Assembly (NCBI GenBank): GCA_025935655.1
Contig: JAICUV010000035.1
Location: 1-18,882, forward strand
DNA from: Chloroflexota bacterium
GTDB taxonomy: Bacteria > Chloroflexota > Limnocylindria > Limnocylindrales > CSP1-4
Direction: 5' to 3'
Length of the DNA stretch: 18,882 bases
The position numbers and the translations under genes are program-made. Within the stretch, counting starts at the first letter, position 1. Each line of letters opens with the position of its first letter. Shown in pieces: positions 1-10,590 of the stretch. Below the pieces are notes generated by a model that saw nothing but the letters and a program-made list of their open reading frames with translations, made no database searches and had not been told where the DNA came from.

Positions 1-3035
<3,035 letters not shown>

Positions 3036-3223
3036 CGAGGACCTCCGGGCGGGAGTGATCGGCGGCGGGGGACATTCGGCGGCGGGCCACCCGCGGAGCA
3101 GGCGGAGGCGCATCCTACGGAGCGCCGCTTATCGGCCACTCACCCGCGAATCCGGGTTCCCGGTACGATGCACCGGCCGCGGCGTCATCCCGCGCGGCAC
3201 CCGTGCCCGACAGGAGGAGTTCG

Positions 3224-3964
3224 TTGGCCCGCGCCAAGCGCACCGATCGCACCGAAGCCCGCCGCCGTCACCGGGAGGAGCAGGCCGCGCTGGGTGTCGG
3301 CGCCGCCGAGGCGACGCTGGACCCGACATCCACGTCCACCGCCTCCAGGACGGACGCGAAGGCCGCGCCGCCGGCCCAGCCGCGCCCGGGCATCACGACG
3401 TCCCTCCGGGGAGCCTTCCGGCCGCTCGATCTCGCGGGCGACCTGCGGGCCCTGCCCCGCCTCCTCGTCCACTGGTCGTTCTGGGGACCGGCCCTCGCGA
3501 TGCTCGCGACGACCATCGTCTACATCGCCCTCGCCCAGGGCCGGACGTCCACGACGCCGTCGGACACCGTGTGGGTCGTCGTGAACCTGGCGTTCCAGAT
3601 GTTCGTGTTCCCGCTGCCCGCGCCGGCGGGCGCGGCGTTCATCGCCGGATTCGGGGCCCCGCGCGCCTCGTGGCTCATCGGCCTGATCATCGGCGTGCTG
3701 TCTGCCGCGTGCTTCGCCGTGATCCTCTCGACGACGGCCTCGACGCTGACCACCGCCACCCCGACGGTGGACGTCCGCTCGCTCGCGCTCCAGGGCTTCC
3801 TCGTGGCGCCGGTCGGCTCCGCGCTGTTCGCCGCCGCGGCCGCCTGGTACAAGCGGTTCCTCAACCTCGCCAACCCCAACCGGAACCAGCGTCGCGGCCC
3901 GCCGGCCGCGCGCCCGGTGCACGGTCGTGGGGACATCAAGCGGGACCGCCTCAGCCGGTCCTGA
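3224..3964 (+). CDS. Membrane protein of unknown function, about 4 TM segments
   Basis: The protein is 246 aa from a TTG start. TTG at 3224 is chosen because AGGAGG (3212-3217) sits 6 nt before it; the upstream in-frame GTG at 3203 would place this ribosome-binding site inside the gene. The N-terminal ~75 residues are soluble and strongly charged (RAKRTDRTEARRRHREEQ). Hydrophobic segments follow at roughly VHWSFWGPALAMLATTIVYI, WVVVNLAFQMFVFPLPAPAG, LIGLIIGVLSAACFAVIL and LQGFLVAPVGSALFAAAAAW, and then a basic tail (NPNRNQRRG). I do not recognise a family. The N- and C-terminal basic regions predict both ends in the cytoplasm. It is divergent from the lamin-tail gene and convergent with dnaE2, so it is probably monocistronic. 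A -10-like TACGAT lies at 3164-3169 without a recognisable -35. Confidence 0.75.
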   Translation: MARAKRTDRTEARRRHREEQAALGVGAAEATLDPTSTSTASRTDAKAAPPAQPRPGITTSLRGAFRPLDLAGDLRALPRLLVHWSFWGPALAMLATTIVYIALAQGRTSTTPSDTVWVVVNLAFQMFVFPLPAPAGAAFIAGFGAPRASWLIGLIIGVLSAACFAVILSTTASTLTTATPTVDVRSLALQGFLVAPVGSALFAAAAAWYKRFLNLANPNRNQRRGPPAARPVHGRGDIKRDRLSRS

Positions 3965-3978
3965 ACCGGGACCAATCC

Positions 3979-3999
3979 GTTCGCGCGGCGCGCGCGAAC
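3979..3999. terminator. Perfect GC hairpin between convergent genes
   Basis: GTTCGCGCG-GCG-CGCGCGAAC is a perfect 9-bp stem with a 3-nt loop, 15 nt after the stop of the membrane-protein gene and downstream of dnaE2 on the other strand. There is no T-tract on either side, so it could be a U-less bidirectional terminator or another structural element. I saw nothing else in 3965-4188. Confidence 0.4.
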
Positions 4000-4188
4000 A
4001 CGTGGTCGGACGGGGTTCTCGCCCCGGCGTCGGCGGCCACGTAGCGGAAGCTCGGGCCGCGCCGGGGCCGCCGACGGCGGGGCGAGGGCTCCAGGCGTCC
4101 CGGCGGCGCGGGTTCCTCCTCTTCCTCGCCCGCGTCGCCGCTTTCCTCCCGGTGACGGTTGCCTTCGGTGACCGCGCGTCCGTCCTCG

Positions 4189-7100
4189 TCAGCCCAGCCG
4201 GCGCATCCCGGCCTGCCCCATCTGGCGGACGCCCTGCGGCGCCTCGGGGCCGCCCGCCCCGTTGGCGGCCTCCACGAGCGGCGACACCGACCGTGCGACC
4301 ACGTTCACCACGTTCCCCTCGCGCTGGAGATCGCCCTCCACGAGCAGCAGCGCGTGGCGCCGGACGACGGACCGCAGCCGCTGCCACGTGTCCGGCCAGA
4401 GCGTGACGTTGACCATCCCGGTCTCGTCCTCGAGCGCGAGGAACACCGTCCCCCGGGCCGTCATCGGGTGCTGCCGGGTCACGACCAGCCCGCCCAGTCG
4501 CACCGGACCCGGCCGCCGGTCCGCGAGCGCGGCGTTGGGGACCGCGCCCAGCCGGTCGAGCGCCCCACGGAACAGCGACACCGCCTGCCGCCTGGCGTCC
4601 AGCCCGACGACCGCGTAGGCATCGCCCAGGCGTTCCGGTTCGGTCAGCGCCGGCAGCGACGGCGCCTCGGTCGCCGGGAGGCGGAGGTCCATCGGCCGGC
4701 CGGCCGCCTTCTGCCGGCCGCGTCCACGCACCGTCCGCCCGTCGACGCGCCCCTTCGTGGCGCCCGCCACCTCGCGCAGCTGCCACAGCAGCTCCCGCCG
4801 CGGCCGGCCGAGCGAGTCGAGCGCGCCGGCCCGGATCAGCCGCTCGATCACCTCCTCGGACAGGCCCGTCCGCTCCACGACGTCCGCGAGCCCCGTGTAC
4901 GGCCCGCGCGCGAGCTCCGCGTCCAGGCGAGCCTCCATCTCCTCGCCGATCCCCTTCACGAGGTGCAGCCCCAGCCGCACGCCCCAGCCGCTCACCGGCT
5001 CGGCGGCCCAGCGGTCGCGCGAGGCGGCGCCGGGGATCACGCACGCGGACGAGCGCACGGGCCGCGGCCGCGTCGCGATCCCCGTCCCATTCGGCAGCGG
5101 CTCGCCCGGGTCGTCGTCGTGTGACCCGTCGTCGCCGGCGGTCCCGGCCATCGCCCAGCCCGGCCGGCCCACCCACTCGGTCGTCGTGCGATAGGCACTC
5201 CGGTTGACGTCCACGGGGAGGATCGCGACGCCGTGGCGCTTCGCGTCGTTGACCAGGACCTCCACGGGGTAGAAGCCCATCGGCTGGGCGTTGATCAGCC
5301 CCACGGTGAACTGCGCGGGGTAGAACAGCTTGAGGAAGCTGGACTCGTAGGCGGTCCGGGCGAACGCGGCGGCGTGGCTCTTGGCGAAGCCGAAGCTGGC
5401 GAACGCCGCGCACTGGCGGAACAGCTCCTCCGCGTCGTCGCGCGGGACGCCCTGGTTCGCGATGCAGCCCTCGACGAACTCGACGTGGAGCTTCTCCATC
5501 TCGCGCGTCGAGCGCCACGTCCCCATCGCTCGCCGGAACGCGTCCGAGCCCGCCGGCGTGAACCCCGCGACGTGGATCGCGATCTTCATCACCTGCTCCT
5601 GGTAGAGGATCACGCCAAGGGTGTCGTGGAGGATCGGCTCCAAGCTCGGGTGGAGGTACTGCACGGGCTCGAGCCCCTGCTTGCGGCGCAGGTACGGGTG
5701 GACGGCGTTGCCCTGGATCGGGCCCGGCCGGATGATCGCGACCTCCACCACGAGGTCGTCGAGGCTCGCCGGCCGGGACTTCGGCAGCGTCTGCATCTGG
5801 GCGCGCGACTCGACCTGGAACACGCCCACGGTGTCCGCCGCCTGGAGCATCTCGAACACCTCGGGGATCTCCTCCGGGATCCGGTCGAGGTCGAGGCACA
5901 CGGCGCAGTCGTGCTCGATGAGCTGGACGCACTCGTCGATGGCGGCGAGCATCCCCAGGCCCAGCAGGTCGAGCTTGATGAGCTTCATCGTCTCGACGTC
6001 GCGCTTGTCGTACTGGACGACGACGCGGTCCTTCATCGTCGCGCGCTCGAGCGGCGCGATGTCGATGAGCGGCGCCGCGGTCACGAGCATCCCGCCCGAG
6101 TGGATCGAGAGGTGGCGCGGGAAGCCGTCGATCCGGGCGCACAGCTCCAGCCAGCGCTCCCAGTCCGAGAGCCCGGCAACGGAGCCCGCATGCCGGCCCT
6201 CGTCCGCCGGACGCAGCTCCGCGACCGGGGCGAGCCGGGCGACGCTGGAGCTGCGGTCCCTCGTGGCGGCGACCGCCTCCCGGGCCCGGGCCCGCCGCTC
6301 GGCGTCCTCGCGGGCCCAGCGACGGGCGGCAGCGCTCTCGTCGCCCGGGCCGCCGCGGTCGTCCCCGGCATCGGTGCGCTCGTCGATGCGTCGGTCGAGC
6401 GCGGACACGCCGCCGATCGGGAGGTCGACGGGCGGGCGGGGATCCCAGCGGCGCTCGGCAGGGAGCAGGACGCCGCTGTCAGGGTCGATCCGGCGGGCGA
6501 GCTCGCGATCCTCGGCGGCCCGCTCGTCCTCACGGGCCCGGCGCGCCTCGGCGGCCTCGCGGGCGCGGGTGGCCGCCTCCGCCTGCTCGCGCGTCGGCCA
6601 GCCGCGGGCGACCTGGACCGGCGGCCCGTCCCGGAGCCAGCGGACGCTCACCGGGGAGTCGCCGGGACCACCCTTGTCATCGCCCGGCGCCAGCTCCCCG
6701 ACCTGCCGCCTGAGCCAGGCGTCGGCCACGTCTCCGCCGATCCGCTCGCCGCCAGGCAGCCGCGTACCACTCCCCGTGGTGCTATCCAGCTGGCTCACGG
6801 CAGATCGGCCGGATTCGGGCTCATTCACCAACCCCCGTGGGACCTGCGCCGATGTCGGACGGATCGGCTGGATCGCACCACCCCGGGTGGTATCTGCCAC
6901 AGGACGAGGCGCGGGCGACGGGCCTTGCTCCCCTCCCGTGCTCGCCAGCCGCCGTGCATCCTCGGGCCGGGCGAGCCGGCCATCCCCTCGTTCCGATGCC
7001 GGTCCCGGCCCCCCGTACCGGCCGCCGCGCGCGTGGTTGAGCTGGCCCATCGCGTCCGTGAGCCCGCGCTTCGCGGCCAGCGACGCCGTGCCGGCCACGG

Positions 7101-8856
7101 CCACCTCGGCCACGAGCCGCCGCGCCCCGCGCACCGCGTCGGTCCCGATCCCCTCCTCCGCCGATTCCCCCGGCCGCGCGAAGAAGCCCGCGAACCCTCC
7201 CTCGGCCTCGAGGTCCCGCCGGACCATCACGCTGTCGTACGTCTCGAGCGCCTTCGCCACGCGGTCCACGAGCGGCCTCGGGAACCCCAGCGCGGAGCCC
7301 ACCTCGCGGACGGCGGACCGGGCCCGGTACGTCACGAGGTTGCAGACCATCCCCGTGTGCTCGGTCCCGTACGTCTCGTAGACATACTGGATGACCTCCT
7401 CCCGACGCTCGGAGGAGAAGTCGATGTCCACGTCCGGGTAGGCCGTCCGCCCCTCGTTGATGAACCGCTCGAACAGGAGCTCGTGGCGGATGGGGTCCAC
7501 GCGCGTGATCCCCAGCACGTACGCCACGATCGAGTCCGCCGCGCTGCCCCGCCCCTGCGCCGGGATGTGGCGCGACTTCGCGAAGCGCATCAGGTCCCAG
7601 CAGATGAGGAAGAACTCCGCCAGGCCGGTCTTGCTGATCACCTCCAGCTCGTGGGCCAGCTGCGCGACGACCGCCGGCGTCAGGGGGTGGTAACGCCGCC
7701 GTGCCCCCTCCCAGCACAGCTCCGAGAGGTGCGAGAACGGCGTCTGGCCCTTGGGGACCGAGAAGCCGGGGAAGCGGTACTTCTCGAACGCGAGCTCCAC
7801 GCGGCAGCCGGCGGCGATCTCCGCCGACGCCGCGATCCCCTCCCGCCAGCGCCGGGCGAGCACGGCGTCCGAGGCCGCCGTCACCGGGTCGCCGGGCGGC
7901 ATCGCGAGCAGCTCCGCCGCTCCCTTGAGGAACGACTCGCCGTCCGGGCGACGCAGGTCCGCGAGCTCGCCCAGCGACCGGCCGTGGCGGATCGCGGTCA
8001 GGACGTCCTGGAGCTCCCGCCCCTCCGGGAGCGCGTAGTGGACGTCGTTCGTCACGAGGACCGGGAGGCTCGTCTCGTCCGCGAGGCGGGCGGTCTCCGA
8101 CGCCAGCCAGTCGTCGTCGGGGAGCAGGTGGTGTCCGAGCTCCAGGACGAAGCCGGACGTCGCCGCGCCGTCGCCCACCCCGAACAGCGCCGCGTACCGC
8201 TCCGCGACCGCCCGAGCCCCCTCCCGGTCGCCGGCCCGGAGGCGTCTCGCCAGCTCGCCGTCCCGGCACCCGGACAGCGCCACGAGACCCTCGTGGTGCT
8301 CCTCGAGCAGCGCCTGCGTGAACCGCGGCACGGCCTTCGTCCCGGCGAGGTTCGCCCGTGAGACCATCCGGCACAGCGATCGCCAGCCCACGGCGTCCCG
8401 GGCGAGCAGCACGAGGTGGGGGCCGCGCTGCGGCTCCCCGATCCCCCGGTGGTCCTCCTTGACCACGGCCCGGTGGCCGGGGAGGCGCGCCCGCTCCGCC
8501 CTGGGCCGCACCGGCACGCCGTCGGTGATCGCCGGGGTCTCGACGACGGGCGGCGGCCGGCGGCCGGGTCGCCACGCACGCCGGCTCGGCACGACGAGCC
8601 CGCCCGGGTCCGGGACCGCCGCGTCCAGCAGCTCGATCTCGATCCCGACGACCGGGTGCAGGCCCGCCGCCTCCGCCGCCGTCGAGAAGCGGACCGCGCC
8701 GTAGAGGCCCTGGTGGTCGGTGATGGCGAGCGCGGACAGCCCCAGCTCCACGGCGCGCTCGACGAGGTCGTCCGGCGCCGACGCCCCGTCGAGGAACGAG
8801 AAGTGGCTGTGGCAATGGAGCTCGGCGTACGGCGGAAGGGTCGCGGAACCGGCCAC
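4189..8856 (-). CDS. dnaE2: Error-prone DNA polymerase DnaE2 (C-family, SOS mutasome) with large insertion
   Basis: This 1555-aa protein is a C-family polymerase of the DnaE2 type, which performs mutagenic translesion synthesis with ImuA and ImuB. The PHP domain opens at residue ~12 (ELHCHSHFSFLDGAS). The palm carries PDVDIDFS with D477 and D479, and the third catalytic Asp is D963 in KLDLLGL; all three are present. A C-terminal OB fold shows HPMTARGTVFLALEDETGMV, characteristic of DnaE2. D479 to D963 spans 484 residues against about 150 in E. coli Pol III alpha; the excess is an R/E/A/G-rich, low-complexity insertion at about residues 610-893. GTG at 8856 is preferred: GGAG lies 7 nt upstream and the LexA box and promoter lie just before. 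The longer in-frame ATGs at 8943 and 8883 would respectively put the operator inside the gene or directly abut it. DnaE2 proteins are usually near 1050-1100 aa. Confidence 0.95.
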   Translation of the reverse strand: MAGSATLPPYAELHCHSHFSFLDGASAPDDLVERAVELGLSALAITDHQGLYGAVRFSTAAEAAGLHPVVGIEIELLDAAVPDPGGLVVPSRRAWRPGRRPPPVVETPAITDGVPVRPRAERARLPGHRAVVKEDHRGIGEPQRGPHLVLLARDAVGWRSLCRMVSRANLAGTKAVPRFTQALLEEHHEGLVALSGCRDGELARRLRAGDREGARAVAERYAALFGVGDGAATSGFVLELGHHLLPDDDWLASETARLADETSLPVLVTNDVHYALPEGRELQDVLTAIRHGRSLGELADLRRPDGESFLKGAAELLAMPPGDPVTAASDAVLARRWREGIAASAEIAAGCRVELAFEKYRFPGFSVPKGQTPFSHLSELCWEGARRRYHPLTPAVVAQLAHELEVISKTGLAEFFLICWDLMRFAKSRHIPAQGRGSAADSIVAYVLGITRVDPIRHELLFERFINEGRTAYPDVDIDFSSERREEVIQYVYETYGTEHTGMVCNLVTYRARSAVREVGSALGFPRPLVDRVAKALETYDSVMVRRDLEAEGGFAGFFARPGESAEEGIGTDAVRGARRLVAEVAVAGTASLAAKRGLTDAMGQLNHARGGRYGGPGPASERGDGRLARPEDARRLASTGGEQGPSPAPRPVADTTRGGAIQPIRPTSAQVPRGLVNEPESGRSAVSQLDSTTGSGTRLPGGERIGGDVADAWLRRQVGELAPGDDKGGPGDSPVSVRWLRDGPPVQVARGWPTREQAEAATRAREAAEARRAREDERAAEDRELARRIDPDSGVLLPAERRWDPRPPVDLPIGGVSALDRRIDERTDAGDDRGGPGDESAAARRWAREDAERRARAREAVAATRDRSSSVARLAPVAELRPADEGRHAGSVAGLSDWERWLELCARIDGFPRHLSIHSGGMLVTAAPLIDIAPLERATMKDRVVVQYDKRDVETMKLIKLDLLGLGMLAAIDECVQLIEHDCAVCLDLDRIPEEIPEVFEMLQAADTVGVFQVESRAQMQTLPKSRPASLDDLVVEVAIIRPGPIQGNAVHPYLRRKQGLEPVQYLHPSLEPILHDTLGVILYQEQVMKIAIHVAGFTPAGSDAFRRAMGTWRSTREMEKLHVEFVEGCIANQGVPRDDAEELFRQCAAFASFGFAKSHAAAFARTAYESSFLKLFYPAQFTVGLINAQPMGFYPVEVLVNDAKRHGVAILPVDVNRSAYRTTTEWVGRPGWAMAGTAGDDGSHDDDPGEPLPNGTGIATRPRPVRSSACVIPGAASRDRWAAEPVSGWGVRLGLHLVKGIGEEMEARLDAELARGPYTGLADVVERTGLSEEVIERLIRAGALDSLGRPRRELLWQLREVAGATKGRVDGRTVRGRGRQKAAGRPMDLRLPATEAPSLPALTEPERLGDAYAVVGLDARRQAVSLFRGALDRLGAVPNAALADRRPGPVRLGGLVVTRQHPMTARGTVFLALEDETGMVNVTLWPDTWQRLRSVVRRHALLLVEGDLQREGNVVNVVARSVSPLVEAANGAGGPEAPQGVRQMGQAGMRRLG
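6764..6894. repeat. Three short palindromes inside the dnaE2 insertion
   Basis: Three imperfect copies of a small palindromic motif occur at 6764-6787 (ACCAC-TCCCC-GTGGT core), 6822-6845 (CATTCACC...CCCGTGGG) and 6871-6894 (ACCACCC-C-GGGTGGT, 7-bp perfect arms), spaced about 50-58 bp. They are translated in frame as residues ~654-698 of DnaE2. Related copies lie upstream of imuA (13096-13332). Confidence 0.6.
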
Positions 8857-8881
8857 GATGGGTCTCCGGGGGCAGACGACC

Positions 8882-8911
8882 ATGCTAGAACATCTGTTCT
8901 GTTTATGCCAC
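8882..8911 (-). promoter_or_regulatory. Putative dnaE2 promoter
   Basis: Reading the minus strand, GTGGCA (8906-8911; 4/6 match to the -35 consensus) is followed after 18 nt by TAGCAT (8882-8887) as -10. Transcription would start near 8875, leaving a leader of about 20 nt that carries the GGAG before the GTG at 8856. The LexA box fills the spacer, as in the imuA promoter. Confidence 0.5.
8886..8901. promoter_or_regulatory. LexA-type SOS box of dnaE2
   Basis: TAGAACATCTGTTCTG contains AGAACA-TC-TGTTCT, a perfect 14-bp palindrome. The GAAC-N4-GTTC core matches the LexA operators of Gram-positive bacteria and relatives. It overlaps the -10 and spacer of the dnaE2 promoter. The same 16-bp pattern occurs once more, before imuA. 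LexA itself is not in this window. Confidence 0.85.
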
Positions 8912-9013
8912 CTCGATCCGCCCCGGCGGTACGGGCCCGCCACGGGACCAGACCTTCAGGTCCTCCCCGATCGGGACCAAACGACGTGGCGGACGCAACC
9001 AAACCGGGGGACC

Positions 9014-9160
9014 ATGCGTCTGATGCGCGTGATCGCCGATCCGACGCTCCATCCACGCCGCCAGCTCGCCCTCGAAGTCGCCGTGCGAGCCCTCCTCATC
9101 GCGGCCGTGGCGTTGCTGATCTTCGGAATCCTGCCGGTCATCGCGCAGGCCGCTGCCTGA
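9014..9160 (+). CDS. Small single-TM protein, 48 aa
   Basis: The ORF has a basic amphipathic start (MRLMRVIADPTLHPRRQ) and one membrane segment (ALLIAAVALLIFGILPVIAQ) near the C-terminus. The only possible ribosome-binding site is GGGGG 3 nt before the ATG, so the start could also be the ATG at 9023. It is divergent from dnaE2 with its own upstream region. I recognise no family. Support is the positively charged N-terminus plus one clean hydrophobic helix; it could be spurious. Confidence 0.45.
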   Translation: MRLMRVIADPTLHPRRQLALEVAVRALLIAAVALLIFGILPVIAQAAA

Positions 9161-9270
9161 CCACATCCCGTTCCCGTCGGCCTGGGGGCTTGCTGGAACG
9201 TCTTCGGCGACGGCCGTCTTCCATGACGATCGTCGACCTGTCGCCGGGCGCTGGGCAGTCCGGCGACTGT

Positions 9271-9309
9271 GCGGGGGACCCTCGTCGCTGGGGCGGCGGG
9301 GGTCCCCGC
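9271..9309 (+). other. Stem-loop upstream of lipoprotein gene
   Basis: GCGGGGGACCC (9271-9281) pairs with GGGTCCCCGC (9300-9309): ten base pairs with one bulged G and an 18-nt loop. It ends 23 nt before the lipoprotein ATG at 9333. It may terminate the upstream small gene or sit in the promoter region. No T-tract follows. Confidence 0.35.
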
Positions 9310-9332
9310 TTGTTCCGGCTACGATGTCCCCG

Positions 9333-9887
9333 ATGCAGCTGACCCGACACCCGCGACGCACCGTCATCGCCCTCGCGGTCGCCGCCACCCTGTCGCTCGC
9401 CGCCTGTGGGTCCGCCGCGACGCCGACCCCGTCCGACGCCGGCGGCAGCGCGCCCGCGGCATCGGTGGCCGCTCCGTCGGCCGAGGCGCCCTCGCTGACG
9501 CCGGTGCCCGGCGGCGCGTCGACGCTTCCCGAGCCCGTCCCCACGCGGATCGGCACGACCCAGACCGACTGGGGCGAGATCCTCGACAACCTGCCCGCGA
9601 GCTTCCCGGCCTACCCGAACGTCGAGCCGGCGGACATCCCGGAGGTCGCGACCGCCGCCCTGTCCGTCCCCGACGATGCCGCGACCGTGGCCGCCTGGTA
9701 CCGCGACGCGTTCACGGCAACCGGGTACGGCGTGGAGCTGTCCGACCCGGCCGAGGACGGGAGCCGGGTGCTCGATGTTCAGGCCGATCTACCCGAGTGC
9801 CGGATCCAGATGACCTTCCGTCCGGAGGACGGATCGACGATCATTGCCATCCTGGTCGCCGCTGCCTGTGCGAACGGCACGGGCTGA
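9333..9887 (+). CDS. Lipoprotein of unknown function
   Basis: This is a 184-aa protein with a lipoprotein signal peptide (basic MQLTRHPRRT, hydrophobic core, lipobox LAAC with the lipidated Cys at residue 25). A low-complexity Ala/Ser/Pro linker follows (to about residue 65), then a folded domain beginning TDWGEILDNLPASFPAYPNV and ending near AILVAAACANG. No family is recognised. The alternative ATG at 9324 adds three residues. TACGAT at 9320-9325 looks like a -10 that would start transcription almost at the 9333 ATG, giving a leaderless mRNA and favouring the shorter start; no Shine-Dalgarno is present. A 30-aa hydrophobic ORF follows after 23 nt and may be co-transcribed. It probably acts at the outer face of the cytoplasmic membrane. 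Confidence 0.8.
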   Translation: MQLTRHPRRTVIALAVAATLSLAACGSAATPTPSDAGGSAPAASVAAPSAEAPSLTPVPGGASTLPEPVPTRIGTTQTDWGEILDNLPASFPAYPNVEPADIPEVATAALSVPDDAATVAAWYRDAFTATGYGVELSDPAEDGSRVLDVQADLPECRIQMTFRPEDGSTIIAILVAAACANGTG

Positions 9888-9910
9888 CGGGACCCCGAGG
9901 AGAACGACGG

Positions 9911-10003
9911 ATGGAGCCGAAGCTGGGAGACTTCCTGGGCGCGGGCCTGCTGGCCCTCGTCCTGGTCGTGCTCGTCGTCGTCCTCGTCATCGCCGGCCTC
10001 TGA
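9911..10003 (+). CDS. Tiny hydrophobic protein, 30 aa
   Basis: ATG at 9911 is preceded by GAGGAG (9897-9902) with an 8-nt gap, a good ribosome-binding site. The product has the short head MEPKLGDFLGAG, then an almost pure Leu/Val/Ala helix of about 18 residues ending at IAGL. It lies 23 nt downstream of the lipoprotein gene on the same strand. The size and composition resemble small membrane proteins or toxin-like peptides, but no family is recognised and no function is claimed. Confidence 0.5.
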   Translation: MEPKLGDFLGAGLLALVLVVLVVVLVIAGL

Positions 10004-10341
10004 CCCCCGGGCCCTCGGAGTCGGGCGTCTGCATGCGCCTCGTGCATGCGCATCGTTTCCGCGATTCCGCAACATCTCGCGCAGCTACGCCGTCTATGCT
10101 GGCGTCGACCGGCCGGGAGTCCGGTCACCAACCAGGGGTTCACCAGCGGTGCAGTCTGCTCGACCGCGAGATCTCGGGGCGCTCGCCCTCGTCGTAGGCG
10201 TGTTCCTCGTGCTGTTCGTGGTGTCGATCACGCTCGGAACGTCGGCGATCCGCTGACGGTCAGGCTCCGCGTCCCGGGCCGGCGTGCCGGTGTTGTTCGG
10301 CGTCCCCTCGATCTGGCCCCGAGCGGCATGTCGCGCGCCGG
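10004..10341. other. Intergenic stretch with GCATGC inverted repeat
   Basis: This stretch lies between the 30-aa ORF and the 3' end of the imu operon (convergent). It holds GCATGC at 10031-10036 and again at 10044-10049, able to form a 6-bp stem, followed by GTTT; this is a weak terminator candidate for the lipoprotein unit. A -10-like TATGCT lies at 10095-10100. The only coding candidate is the 35-aa ORF at 10149-10256. Confidence 0.35.
10149..10256 (+). CDS. Possible tiny membrane protein, 35 aa
   Basis: A GTG start at 10149 has AGGGGT (10134-10139) 9 nt upstream and a -10-like TATGCT at 10095-10100. The peptide has a basic head (QSARPRDLG) and one hydrophobic helix (ALALVVGVFLVLFVVSITLG). 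Size and layout match its neighbours at 9014 and 9911. It is below usual gene-calling limits and unrecognised, so it may be chance. Confidence 0.4.
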   Translation: MQSARPRDLGALALVVGVFLVLFVVSITLGTSAIR

Positions 10342-10590
10342 TCAGTCGTACACCCGTTCCAAATGCCAGGTGCCCGCGACCCGGTCCAGGTAGACGAGCG
10401 CGAGCCAGCTCCTCCCCACCACCTTGAAGTAGTCCCGCGCGATCGGCTCGCGCCACCATGATTCCTCCACGCGCCACCGGTTGCAGACCTCGACGGGCTC
10501 CCGGGTGCCGTTCCACGAGAAGGCGACGAGCCGGCCCGCGTCGTCCAGCTCGGCGTCGATCGCCGGGTGCTCGCGCAGGAGCCTGGTCAT
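10342..10590 (-). CDS. DUF6504-family small protein, third gene of the imu operon
   Basis: This is an 82-aa soluble protein. Its ATG overlaps the imuB stop as ATGA (4-nt overlap), and AGGAG sits 8 nt upstream, so translation is coupled to imuB. The sequence (ELDDAGRLVAFSWNG, NRWRVEESWWRE, RDYFKV, YLDRVAGTWHLERVYD) has the Trp-rich pattern I associate with the DUF6504 family, whose members often lie beside Y-family polymerase or ImuB genes in high-GC bacteria. The biochemical function is unknown. The conserved WR.EE.WWR element and the coupling suggest a partner of the mutasome. Family assignment is from memory of the pattern, not from a search. Confidence 0.8.
   Translation of the reverse strand: MTRLLREHPAIDAELDDAGRLVAFSWNGTREPVEVCNRWRVEESWWREPIARDYFKVVGRSWLALVYLDRVAGTWHLERVYD

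Noticed and set aside
3185..6142. 985-residue minus-strand ORF
   Set aside because: It is a shifted frame across dnaE2 and the membrane-protein gene, Arg/Gly/Pro-rich without motifs.
5233..8361. 1042-residue plus-strand ORF antisense to dnaE2
   Set aside because: It is a mirror frame of dnaE2 (His/Arg/Val/Asp-rich composition, no domain), while the minus strand shows all DnaE2 motifs.
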